From the NCBI RefSeq assembly GCF_000203975.2, contig NZ_AFCF02000001.1, positions 310,001 to 374,000 on the forward strand: a DNA stretch of 64,000 bases, written 5' to 3'. This DNA comes from Leisingera sp. ANG1 (GTDB lineage Bacteria > Pseudomonadota > Alphaproteobacteria > Rhodobacterales > Rhodobacteraceae). Every line of letters starts with the position of its first letter. The first letter of the stretch is position 1. The position numbers and the translations under genes were made by a program. The notes beneath the pieces were generated by a model, which saw only the letters and a program-made list of their open reading frames with translations, did not search any database and was not told the origin of the DNA. This document shows positions 16,227-23,737 of the stretch, piece after piece.

Positions 16227-18050
16227 TCAGTCCGCCTGATACCACCAGACGTCCGGCATGAACCCGGTTCGGTCGCCGTAAATCGGCAGCCTGTCCGGGA
16301 ACCGCATCTCCTTGATGTGGGCGATGCGCCCTGTATCAAAGCTCCAGAATGGAATGACATAGCGCCCGGCGGTCAGAACCCGGTCCAGCGCCCGCACCGC
16401 TGCGGTGAAATCCTCAGGCTCGGTTGCGGTCAGCATGGCGTCAATCATCGCCTCCGCCGCCGGGCTGTCCATGCCCATCAGATTGCGGCTGCCGGGCTGA
16501 TCCACACCGTCGCTGCCCCAGTAATAGCGCTGCTCGTTGCCGGGGCTCAGCGACAGTTCCCGGCGGAACCGGGTGAGGTCGAAGTCGTAGGCGTTTTCCC
16601 GTTCGGCGTATTGCGCATTGTCCACGGTCTCAGCCGTCAAGGTAATGCCCAGCCGCTCCAGGGCGCGGGCGTAGATTTCTGTGACGGTTTTCATCTCGCC
16701 GTCTCCTTGGCGGATCAGCACACTGAGCTCCAGCGCGGTGCCCGCCGCATTGCGCAGCACGCCATCAGTGACGGTCCAGCCGGCCTCTTCCAGCAGTTTC
16801 ATCGCCTTGCGCAGGTTGCCGCGGTTGCGCTTGCTGCCGTCGCCTTGGGGCAGGGTGTAGCCCTCCAGCGTGCCGGGCAGCAGGCTGTCCTGGAATGGTT
16901 CCAAAAGCGCGCGCACTTTGTTCTCTGCCTGGCCGGGGCGCATTCCCAGAACCGAGCCGGAGAAATAGGAGGTGATGCGCTGCTGGGCACCGCCCGTCAC
17001 GGTGCCATTGATGTATTCGAAATTGAACGCCAGCAGCAGCGCCTCGCGCACGCGCCAATCATCCAGCGGCGCGCGGCGGGTGTTCATCACCAGCCCGGTC
17101 ATGCCGGAGGGGCGCTGATGCGGGATCTCGCTTTTGACCACATCGCCGCGGGTGATCGCCGGGAAGCTGTAGGCGCTTTCCCATTTTTCGGCATTGAATT
17201 CGCGCAATGCGCTGAGTTCGCCCGCCTTGAAGGCCTCGAACAGAACGGTTTCATCCCCGAAGAAGTCGATCCGCAGCTCGTCGAAATTCTGGGTTCCGCG
17301 CTGCAGGGGCAGGTCCGCGCCCCAATAGTCCGGGTTGCGGCGCAGGGTGACAAAGCGGCCGGGCTCATAAGCGCTGACCACATAGGCGCCGGTGCCGATG
17401 GGCGCGCCCTCAACGGCATCGCTGGCAAAGTCCTTGCCGTCCCATTGCGCCTTTTTCAGGATCGGCCGCATGCCAGCGATCAGCGCCAGCTCGCGGTCCT
17501 CAACATTGAAGGTCAGCCGCAGGCTGCGCGGTCCGGTCTGTTCGATGGTCTCCACCTTGGTCCAGAACCCGCGGTAGCGCGGATGCCCCTGGGTACCCAA
17601 AGTCTCGTAAGACCAGATCACGTCTTCGACCGTCACCGGGCTGCCGTCAGAGAATCGGGCCTCCTGCCGCAGGGTGAATTCGACCCAGGAACGGTCCTCG
17701 GGCACCTCAATCGATTCGGCCAGAAGACCGTAAAGGGTGAATGGCTCGTCCCAGGAACGGCCCATCAGACTCTCGTATCCCCAGAACCTCAGCTGCCACG
17801 GAGAGGTCCCCTTAAGGGTGAACGGATTGAGGCTGTCAAAACCTCCGGTATTGCCGAACACAACCTTGCCGCCCTTCGGCGCGTCCGGGTTCGCATAGGG
17901 TAAAGACACAAAATCCGGTGGCAGTGCGGGGTCGCCGTACATAGCTATGCCATGGGCCGATTCTGCTTGCGCATAATTCGCGGTAATTGCCAGGGTGATT
18001 CCAGCCAATGCCGCGCGAAGAGTCCGGAAATTTTCTTTTCGCTGATTCAC
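16227..18050 (-). CDS. Periplasmic oligopeptide-type substrate-binding protein (YejA-like, SBP family 5)
   Basis: 607 residues from a GTG start. A signal peptide (RALLAGITLAITANYAQA region, cleaved near residue 29) leads into AESAHGIAMYGDPALPPDFVSLPYANPDAPKGG, the typical YejA start. Family 5 hallmarks follow: WVEFTLRQEARFSDGSPVTVEDVIWSYE, APIGTGAYVV, GLVMNTRRAPLDDWRVREALLLAFNFE. YejABEF takes up peptides such as microcin C. Here no permease or ATPase gene is adjacent, so it is an orphan binding protein that must use a transporter elsewhere or have another role. It lies 72 bp downstream (in + coordinates) of the ars promoter and is transcribed in the same direction. Confidence 0.88.
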   Translation of the reverse strand: MNQRKENFRTLRAALAGITLAITANYAQAESAHGIAMYGDPALPPDFVSLPYANPDAPKGGKVVFGNTGGFDSLNPFTLKGTSPWQLRFWGYESLMGRSWDEPFTLYGLLAESIEVPEDRSWVEFTLRQEARFSDGSPVTVEDVIWSYETLGTQGHPRYRGFWTKVETIEQTGPRSLRLTFNVEDRELALIAGMRPILKKAQWDGKDFASDAVEGAPIGTGAYVVSAYEPGRFVTLRRNPDYWGADLPLQRGTQNFDELRIDFFGDETVLFEAFKAGELSALREFNAEKWESAYSFPAITRGDVVKSEIPHQRPSGMTGLVMNTRRAPLDDWRVREALLLAFNFEYINGTVTGGAQQRITSYFSGSVLGMRPGQAENKVRALLEPFQDSLLPGTLEGYTLPQGDGSKRNRGNLRKAMKLLEEAGWTVTDGVLRNAAGTALELSVLIRQGDGEMKTVTEIYARALERLGITLTAETVDNAQYAERENAYDFDLTRFRRELSLSPGNEQRYYWGSDGVDQPGSRNLMGMDSPAAEAMIDAMLTATEPEDFTAAVRALDRVLTAGRYVIPFWSFDTGRIAHIKEMRFPDRLPIYGDRTGFMPDVWWYQAD

Positions 18051-18124
18051 AACAATCCCGCTCTGCCCTTATTTTCTTGCCTCCGCACGCTACGTGCGCT
18101 TTTTCGTCTTTTCAAACTTTTAGC

Positions 18125-18153
18125 TTGGACGAAAGCCGGAAATTGCTTATAAA
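18125..18153 (+). promoter_or_regulatory. Putative promoter of the candidate sRNA
   Basis: TTGGAC (18125-18130), 17-bp spacer, TATAAA (18148-18153). The -10 matches 5 of 6 consensus bases; expected start near 18160. Confidence 0.5.
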
Positions 18154-18159
18154 GGGGTC

Positions 18160-18233
18160 ACTGCTCGATAGGTTTCTTGCCTGTATGAAACCTGCCTCAA
18201 TAACTAACGCCCGCCTTGTGCGGGCGTTTTTTT
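18160..18233 (+). ncRNA. Candidate ~75-nt small RNA with intrinsic terminator
   Basis: From the predicted start near 18160 the transcript would fold into a first hairpin (AGGTTTC 18170-18176, 10-nt loop TTGCCTGTAT, GAAACCT 18187-18193). A short linker follows, then a strong Rho-independent terminator: AACGCCCGC (18206-18214), loop CTTGT, GCGGGCGTT, and seven T's ending at 18233. No protein gene on the plus strand ends upstream, so the terminator needs its own transcript. No coding frame with a ribosome site fits. I do not recognise a known RNA family (it is not 6S, SRP, tmRNA or tRNA). Confidence 0.5.
18206..18233 (+). terminator. Rho-independent terminator of the candidate sRNA
   Basis: 9-bp perfect stem, 5-nt loop, T7 tract; the clearest intrinsic terminator in the window. 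Confidence 0.8.
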
Positions 18234-18370
18234 CTGCCCGTTTCTCTCTTTTTGCAAGCTGCGAAAATGGCAGGAATGACCTTCGCGGCATCCGTAGTCT
18301 TACGCGTTTCTTTTGCATCTGCAGCATGGCACAGTGGCGGCAGTTTCAATCAGCCAAGAGGCAGGATGCG

Positions 18371-19144
18371 ATGACATTGCAAGGCAAGACCGCCGTTATC
18401 ACCGGATCGAATTCAGGCATTGGCCTGGGGGTGGCCCGAGAGCTGGCACGGGCAGGAGCCAATGTGGTTCTGAACTCCTTTACCGACCGGGAAGAGGATC
18501 ACGCGCTCGCAGCAGAACTCGCCCGTGAGTTCAGCGTCAAGGCCCAGTACGTCCAGGCCGATATGTCCAAGGGCACGGACTGCCGCGCGCTGATCGAAAA
18601 GGCCGGAGCCTGCGATATCCTGATCAACAACGCCGGCATCCAGCATGTGGCGCCGATTGACGAGTTTCCTCAGGAAAAATGGGATGCGATCATCGCCATC
18701 AACATGAACTCGAACTTCCACACCATGGCAGCAGCACTGCCCAAGATGCGTGCGGCAGGCTGGGGACGGATCGTAAACATTGCGTCAGCGCACGGGCTGA
18801 CTGCCTCGCCCTACAAAGCCGCCTATGTGGCCGCTAAGCACGGGGTGGTGGGCATGACTAAAACCGTGGCGCTGGAGACCGCGGAGGAGCCGATCACCTG
18901 CAACGCGATCTGCCCGGGCTATGTGCTGACACCGCTGGTGGAGGCGCAGATCCCCGACACCATGGAGAAATACAACATGGGCCGGGATGAGGTGATCAAG
19001 AAGGTGATGCTGGAACGCCAGCCGAGCCGCGAGTTTGCCACGGTGGAGCAACTGGGCGGCACTGCGGTGTTCCTGTGCTCGGACGCGGCGGCGCAGATCA
19101 CCGGCACCACCCTCAGCGTCGATGGCGGCTGGACGGCGCTGTAA
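18371..19144 (+). CDS. bdhA: D-3-hydroxybutyrate dehydrogenase (SDR family)
   Basis: 257 residues, classical short-chain dehydrogenase. The cofactor motif TGSNSGIG is at 11-18, NNAG at 86-89, and the catalytic residues are N111, S139, Y152 and K156 (YVAAKHG). The C-terminus LCSDAAAQITGTTLSVDGGWTAL and overall length match BdhA, which interconverts 3-hydroxybutyrate and acetoacetate in polyhydroxybutyrate turnover. The frame is open far upstream, but the ATG at 18371 begins the conserved MTLQGKTAVITG start, with GAGG about 9 nt before it. A patatin-like hydrolase follows on the same strand, plausibly in the same pathway. Confidence 0.9.
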   Translation: MTLQGKTAVITGSNSGIGLGVARELARAGANVVLNSFTDREEDHALAAELAREFSVKAQYVQADMSKGTDCRALIEKAGACDILINNAGIQHVAPIDEFPQEKWDAIIAINMNSNFHTMAAALPKMRAAGWGRIVNIASAHGLTASPYKAAYVAAKHGVVGMTKTVALETAEEPITCNAICPGYVLTPLVEAQIPDTMEKYNMGRDEVIKKVMLERQPSREFATVEQLGGTAVFLCSDAAAQITGTTLSVDGGWTAL

Positions 19145-19163
19145 GCGCGTGCGGTAACGGCGG

Positions 19164-19230
19164 GAGGGGGCCAGCCCCCTCTTGCCCCGACGGGGCAATT
19201 CACCCCCGGAGTATTTTCACAAAGGTGAAA
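19164..19230. repeat. Three consecutive short hairpins between bdhA and the patatin gene
   Basis: In order: GAGGGGG/CCCCCTC (19164-19181), TTGCCCC/GGGGCAA (19182-19198), TTTCAC/GTGAAA (19215-19230). The run of C-rich palindromes followed by GGAGTATTTT and a purine-rich tail resembles the segment after 1763 and looks like a dispersed intergenic element of this genome. Confidence 0.45.
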
Positions 19231-19247
19231 TAGGCAGGTGGCGTTTG

Positions 19248-20273
19248 GTGACACGGATTAATCTGGCCCTGCAGGGCGGCGGCGCGCATGGGGCGTTCAC
19301 CTGGGGTGTGCTCGACCGGCTGCTGGAGGACGAGGAGATCGAGGTTGCCGGCATCACCGGGACCTCCGCCGGGGCGCTGAACGGGGCGGCGCTCAAGGCC
19401 GGCATGGTGCAGGACGGTCGCGCAGGCGCCAAGGCGGCGCTGGACGGGCTGTGGGCGCGGATGGGCGCCGTGGGCGACATGCGGTTCAATCATTGGCTGA
19501 CGCGGTTTGATGCGGTGGCCTGGGCTGGCGCACTGGAGGCGGCGATGCCGTTTTCGCCGCTGGAGAGCCTGAGTCAGGTGATCTCGCCCTATCATTATGG
19601 CCCGTTCTACAAGAACCCGCTGCGCGAGGTGGTGGAGCAGTTCAATTTTGCCGAGGTCTGCGCCGGCGAAGGCCCGGAGCTTTTCATCTGCGCGACCTGC
19701 GTGCGCAGCGGCAAGATCCGCATCTTTGAGGGTGAGGAGATCAGCACCGACGCGATCCTGGCCTCCGCCTGCCTGCCGGACCTGTTTCAGGCAGTGGAGA
19801 TCGAGGACCCGGAAACAGGCCGCATGGAGGCCTATTGGGACGGCGGCTACACCGGCAACCCAGCGCTGTTTCCGCTGTTCCGCGAGGACCTGCCAGGGGA
19901 TGTGGTGATCGTCAACATCAACCCGCTGGAGCGCGACGAGATCCCCAAGACGCCGCAGCAGATCCGCAACCGGGTGAATGAGATCAGCTTCAACTCCTCG
20001 CTGCTGCGGGAACTGCGGGCGATCAATTTCGTGCAGCGTCTTTTGGCCGATGGCACCATTCAGCAGGGCCGGATGAAACAGGTGCGGGTGCACATGATCG
20101 CTGATGACGATCTGATGACGCAGCTGTCGGTCACCACCAAGCTGTTTCCGGTGCCGCAGATCCTGGCGCGGCTGAAACAGGCAGGACGGGCTGCCGCAGA
20201 GGCGTTCCTTGCGCGGGACCGGGGAAACCTTGGGGTGCGCTCCTCCGCCGATCTGCCGGCAATGTTCGGTTAG
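19248..20273 (+). CDS. Patatin-like phospholipase/esterase
   Basis: 341 residues from the GTG at 19248, chosen because the conserved start TRINLALQGGGAHGAF begins there. The patatin dyad is complete: oxyanion glycines GGGAHG (10-15), nucleophile S40 in GTSAG and D198 in YWDGGY. The C-terminal NRVNEISFNSSLLRELRAI segment is typical of a bacterial patatin subfamily with an added C-terminal domain. It is predicted to be a cytoplasmic lipid acyl hydrolase. The position 100 bp after bdhA suggests a link to PHB granule or lipid turnover, which is inference. It overlaps the convergent DUF502 gene by 4 nt at the 3' end. Confidence 0.88.
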   Translation: MTRINLALQGGGAHGAFTWGVLDRLLEDEEIEVAGITGTSAGALNGAALKAGMVQDGRAGAKAALDGLWARMGAVGDMRFNHWLTRFDAVAWAGALEAAMPFSPLESLSQVISPYHYGPFYKNPLREVVEQFNFAEVCAGEGPELFICATCVRSGKIRIFEGEEISTDAILASACLPDLFQAVEIEDPETGRMEAYWDGGYTGNPALFPLFREDLPGDVVIVNINPLERDEIPKTPQQIRNRVNEISFNSSLLRELRAINFVQRLLADGTIQQGRMKQVRVHMIADDDLMTQLSVTTKLFPVPQILARLKQAGRAAAEAFLARDRGNLGVRSSADLPAMFG

Positions 20274-20986
20274 GCGTCTTCTTTTTCCAGGACCTTCGGC
20301 TTCTTGCCGTTTTCCACCGGCTTGGTGGGGTCCTTGGGGTTCGGATATACGAGGCCTGCTGAGATCACCAGCTTGGCCGAGTCCTCCACCGACATCTCCA
20401 GTTCGATCACGTCTTCCTCCGGCACGAACAGCAGGAAACCGGAGGTGGGGTTCGGCGTGGTCGGAAGGAAAACGCTGACCAGCCCGCCGCTGGTTTCGGC
20501 GCGCTTGGCAATCTCACCCTTGGCATGGGTGGAGATGAAGCCAATGGCCCAGATGCCCTTGCGCGGGTATTGCACCAGGCAGGCCTTTTCAAAGCTGCGC
20601 TCGGACTGGGCAAAGACGGTCTCGGAGATCTGCTTGATACCGGAATAAACCGTGCGCACCACCGGCATCCGGTCCACCAGGCCTTCGGCAAAGGTGATCA
20701 GCGAGCGGCCGATGATGCCCTTGGCAATCCAGCCGACGATGATGGTGAACAACAGGAAGATGATCAGCCCGACGCCGCGCAGGTTGATGCCTATGTATTG
20801 CTCAGGGCGGAAGGTGTGCGGCACCAGCGGCAGCACCACGCTGTCGATCCAGCCCATCACCGACCACAGCAGCCAGATGGTCAGCCCCACCGGCGCAATC
20901 ACCACGATGCCGGTAAAGAAGGAGGCCCGCAGGCTGGCGAACAGGCCGCGGCGGCGTTGGGGTTCTTCGTCGAATGGCGTGGTCAT
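20270..20986 (-). CDS. DUF502 membrane protein
   Basis: 238 residues. Two hydrophobic helices (about 22-45, SFFTGIVVIAPVGLTIWLLWSVMGW, and 70-92, GLIIFLLFTIIVGWIAKG) are followed by a large soluble domain. That domain has IPVVRTVYSGIKQ-like MPVVRTVYSGIKQISETVF, then FLPTTPNPTSGFLLFVPEEDVIELEMSVEDSAKLVISAGLV, the DUF502 signature (also found in plant COV proteins). Probably an inner-membrane protein of unknown role. The tail is rich in Lys/Pro. The stop overlaps the 3' end of the convergent patatin gene. Confidence 0.88.
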   Translation of the reverse strand: MTTPFDEEPQRRRGLFASLRASFFTGIVVIAPVGLTIWLLWSVMGWIDSVVLPLVPHTFRPEQYIGINLRGVGLIIFLLFTIIVGWIAKGIIGRSLITFAEGLVDRMPVVRTVYSGIKQISETVFAQSERSFEKACLVQYPRKGIWAIGFISTHAKGEIAKRAETSGGLVSVFLPTTPNPTSGFLLFVPEEDVIELEMSVEDSAKLVISAGLVYPNPKDPTKPVENGKKPKVLEKEDA

Positions 20987-21027
20987 AGATCAGTTTTCCA
21001 GGAATTCCGCGTGGAACCTAGGCACTG

Positions 21028-21060
21028 TTTTGGGGCGGAGCAATGGTTTCCGCCCCAAAA
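21028..21060. other. 12-bp stem hairpin after psuG with inverted T/A arms
   Basis: TTTTGGGGCGGA, 9-nt loop, TCCGCCCCAAAA, just 7 bp beyond the psuG stop. The T's lead and the A's trail on both strands, the reverse of an intrinsic terminator, so termination is uncertain despite the position. Confidence 0.4.
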
Positions 21061-21066
21061 ATCAAC

Positions 21067-21981
21067 TCATTGTGCGAGATTGTTGAGTTCCTGTGCGATC
21101 TTTGCCGCCAGCCGGGCATTGTTGCGCACCAATGCAATGTTCGCGGTGAGCGAGCGGCCTTCGGTCAGCTCGAAGATACGGCTCAGCAGGAAGGGGGTCA
21201 CGTCCTTGCCTGCAACACCCTGGGCGTCCGCCTCGGATTGGGCCTGGGCAATCACCGGGGCCAATTCCTCTGCCGCGATCTGGGCGTCTGCCGGGATCGG
21301 GTTGGCCACCAGCTGGCCGCCGGGCAGCCCCATGGCCTGGCGCGTGGCATGGGCGCGTGCGATTTCGGCGGGGGTGTCCATGCGCAGCGGTGCCTTCAGC
21401 TCCGACTGGGCCGACCAGAACGCGGGGAAGCTGTCCTGCCCGTAGGCAATCACCGGCACGCCCTGGGTTTCCAGCACTTCCAGCGTCTTTGGCAGGTCGA
21501 GGATCGCCTTGGCACCCGCGGCCACAACGGTCACCGGGGTTTGCGCCAACTCCATCAGGTCGGCGGAAATGTCGAACGTGGTCTCCGCCCCCTTGTGGAC
21601 ACCGCCGATACCGCCGGTGGCAAAGACGGAAATGCCCGCCAGCCGCGCCGCGATCATGGTGGCTGCAACGGTGGTGGCGCCGGTGCCGCCGGTGGCGATG
21701 CAGGCGGGCATGTCGGCGCGGGAGATCTTGGCAACCCCTTTGGCCTGTCCCAGCGCCTGCAGCTGATCGGGTTCAAGCCCGACATGCAGCACGCCCTCAA
21801 TCACCGCCATGGTGGCAGGCACGGCACCGGCATCGCGGATATCCTGCTCCACCTGCGCTGCGACCTCGACATTTTGCGGATAGGGCATGCCGTGGGTAAT
21901 GATGGTGCTTTCCAGCGCAACGATGGCCTGTCCTGCGGCCTTGGCGGCCTGGACTTCGGCTGAATACTGAATGTCGATCAA
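21067..21981 (-). CDS. psuG: Pseudouridine-5'-phosphate glycosidase
   Basis: 304 residues. It splits pseudouridine-5'-phosphate, made by PsuK, into uracil and ribose-5-phosphate. Family hallmarks include VALESTIITHGMPYPQN (23-39), a Lys/Thr-rich active-site region around ATGGTGATTVAATMIAARLAGI and FATGGIGGVHKGAETTFDISADLMELAQTPV, and the C-terminal NPIPAD. The ATG overlaps the psuK stop by 4 nt, so the two form a coupled psuKG operon. Cytoplasmic; RNA-derived nucleoside salvage. Confidence 0.95.
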   Translation of the reverse strand: MIDIQYSAEVQAAKAAGQAIVALESTIITHGMPYPQNVEVAAQVEQDIRDAGAVPATMAVIEGVLHVGLEPDQLQALGQAKGVAKISRADMPACIATGGTGATTVAATMIAARLAGISVFATGGIGGVHKGAETTFDISADLMELAQTPVTVVAAGAKAILDLPKTLEVLETQGVPVIAYGQDSFPAFWSAQSELKAPLRMDTPAEIARAHATRQAMGLPGGQLVANPIPADAQIAAEELAPVIAQAQSEADAQGVAGKDVTPFLLSRIFELTEGRSLTANIALVRNNARLAAKIAQELNNLAQ

Positions 21982-22886
21982 AGCGGGGGTTCTCCTGAAA
22001 CGTAGGTCGCCGCAGCCTTGAGGGCTGAGGCCAAAGCGGTTTTGCGGTCTTCGCCCCGTGCCTCGGCAACGATATGGGCGGCCATGAATGTATCGCCTGC
22101 GCCGGTCACCCGGGCGACGGTAACGCGGGGCGGGTGCAGGGTGATGGCGCCCTCGGCATCAGCGACGGTGGCAGAGGAGCCGCCATCGGTGACCAGCACC
22201 CGGGCAGCACCCCGGTCCAGCATCGCCTGCGCGGCGGTTTCGCTGTCGGTGAACTCCGCCTGGCACAGGATGCCGGCCTCTTCCAGGTTCACATAAAGCG
22301 TGCCGCGCGTGCGGGTGAGGAACGGGCGCAGCCGTTCCGCCTTGCCGGGCGAGGCAGGCGCCACCCGAAGGTCAGCCCTGGCAAAGGCAGGGCTGGCGAC
22401 AATGTCGTCCAGCAGCGACAGCGTCAGGTTGCCGTCCAGCGCCACCTGGCCCTCATAAGGCGCAGCCTCGGTGCCGAGCGAACCGTCGGACAGCGGCCGC
22501 AGGATCTTGTCGCCTGCAGCCTCCAGCGAATGGGCGTCGGCAATGGCGGCAATCAGCCCGTTGGCACCCTCTACGGCCATGTAGCGGTCGGTGGGCAGAT
22601 CTTCGGAGCGGTAGATATGGTCGGTGATCAGGCCGAAATGGCCGCAGGCGTGGATCAGCTCGTCGCCCTCGGGGTCGCGGCCCACGGCAGTCAGCAGCGC
22701 AGGCTTCATACCAAAGCGCGACAGGGTCATCGCGATGTTCATGGCGACGCCGCCGGGCAGCCGGGTGATGCGCCCGGGCATGTCCGATCCGCGCTGCATT
22801 TCACTGGTGCAGCGGCCGATGATGTCCCACAGGACCGACCCGATGCACAGGATGGCGGGTGTTTGGGGGGTAGGGGCTTGTGTCAT
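21978..22886 (-). CDS. psuK: Pseudouridine kinase (PfkB/ribokinase family)
   Basis: 302 residues. The PfkB fold is shown by an N-terminal GSVLWDIIGR..DMPGRITRLPGGVAMNIAMTLSRFG (sugar-binding and dimer region) and the C-terminal anion hole VARVTGAGDTFMAAHIVAE, where GAGD carries the catalytic Asp. General PfkB motifs would allow other sugar kinases, but the 4-nt overlap with psuG identifies it as the pseudouridine kinase. No uptake transporter is adjacent. Confidence 0.92.
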   Translation of the reverse strand: MTQAPTPQTPAILCIGSVLWDIIGRCTSEMQRGSDMPGRITRLPGGVAMNIAMTLSRFGMKPALLTAVGRDPEGDELIHACGHFGLITDHIYRSEDLPTDRYMAVEGANGLIAAIADAHSLEAAGDKILRPLSDGSLGTEAAPYEGQVALDGNLTLSLLDDIVASPAFARADLRVAPASPGKAERLRPFLTRTRGTLYVNLEEAGILCQAEFTDSETAAQAMLDRGAARVLVTDGGSSATVADAEGAITLHPPRVTVARVTGAGDTFMAAHIVAEARGEDRKTALASALKAAATYVSGEPPL

Positions 22887-22927
22887 AATGACCTATTGCC
22901 GCCTTTGACAGGCCTCTGCAAGCGGCA

Positions 22928-23737
22928 TCACCGGACAGGCACCGCGAATGTCAGCGCCGCCCACAGGCTTTCCCAAACGTAATCCGCGCCCTCCGGGGCA
23001 GGGCGCAGGACCACCGCATCCAGCAGGTAGCTGTGGCCGGGGAGGACGGCAACAGCGGTTTCCCCCTGCGCATCCGTCAGCTGGGTTGTAATGGAAACTG
23101 TGCCATCCGGGGCCTTGGCAAATACCTCGACCTGCGCGCCTGCCCGTGGAGCACCCTGATACAGCACCCGGACCGGAAGCCCGCCTGCTGTGTCGTCCGC
23201 ATAGGGATTGGCCAAGGCCACAATTTCGGTCTCCAGCCCGGTGGCAAGGTCCGAACCGGCACCATCGCCGACCGCCACAAGCGCCTTGGCATAACGGATG
23301 TACTGCTCAGTGAAACCCGCATCCGCCAGCCCGCGCGCCTGGTGCCGGGAACGCACGTCACCAATCGCCTTGTGATCAATGAAAGCCTGGAACTCTTCCC
23401 AGCTGTCATAGCTGATGGTCTGCGGCTGCGTCTGGTGGATCAGCACCGCCAGCCCGTCCTGCATCACCTCCGCAGAAAAGGCGGGCATATCCCCCATGCG
23501 GCCTTCATACGGAGTGGTTGTGCCATCATGTATCACGTCGTAACGGGCAATCCGATGATCCAGGTAAGGCTGCTCGGCGCCGTTGAACTCCTGGCCATTG
23601 CGCAGCTTAGCCACCACAGTTTCCCCGGATTTAACTTGATATTTCTCCGGCTCAATCCAAAACTCGTGGGAGAGAACCGGCGCGGCCCCAAGGGCCAGCC
23701 CGGCACAAAGAATTGAGCAGAACAGGCGGTATTGCAT
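22928..23737 (-). CDS. DUF4198 periplasmic protein (metal-uptake associated)
   Basis: 269 residues from the ATG at 23737, which has AAGGA 7 nt upstream. A signal peptide (CSILCAGLALGAAPVLS, cut near 23) is followed by HEFWIEPEKYQVKSGETVVAKLRNGQEF, the DUF4198/NikM-like start with a metal-type His right after cleavage. The C-terminus has an Ig-like GLPVRVLYQGAPRAGAQVEVFAKAPDG repeat. Such proteins accompany nickel/cobalt transporters. Its start codon overlaps that of the divergent HupE gene, supporting joint function. Confidence 0.82.
   Translation of the reverse strand: MQYRLFCSILCAGLALGAAPVLSHEFWIEPEKYQVKSGETVVAKLRNGQEFNGAEQPYLDHRIARYDVIHDGTTTPYEGRMGDMPAFSAEVMQDGLAVLIHQTQPQTISYDSWEEFQAFIDHKAIGDVRSRHQARGLADAGFTEQYIRYAKALVAVGDGAGSDLATGLETEIVALANPYADDTAGGLPVRVLYQGAPRAGAQVEVFAKAPDGTVSITTQLTDAQGETAVAVLPGHSYLLDAVVLRPAPEGADYVWESLWAALTFAVPVR

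Larger units (their letters stand above)
18051..18370. other. 320-bp intergenic region holding a candidate sRNA
   Basis: The gap between the binding-protein and bdhA start codons is unusually T-rich for this window. It holds a promoter, a hairpin and an intrinsic terminator forming an apparent small RNA unit (18125-18233). The remaining 18234-18370 must carry the bdhA promoter; I see no clear hexamers there. Confidence 0.6.

Noticed and set aside
18330-18350. TGC-rich stretch before bdhA that could be a PhaR site
   Set aside because: It does not fit CTGC-N3/4-GCAG; only a CTGCAG core is present.
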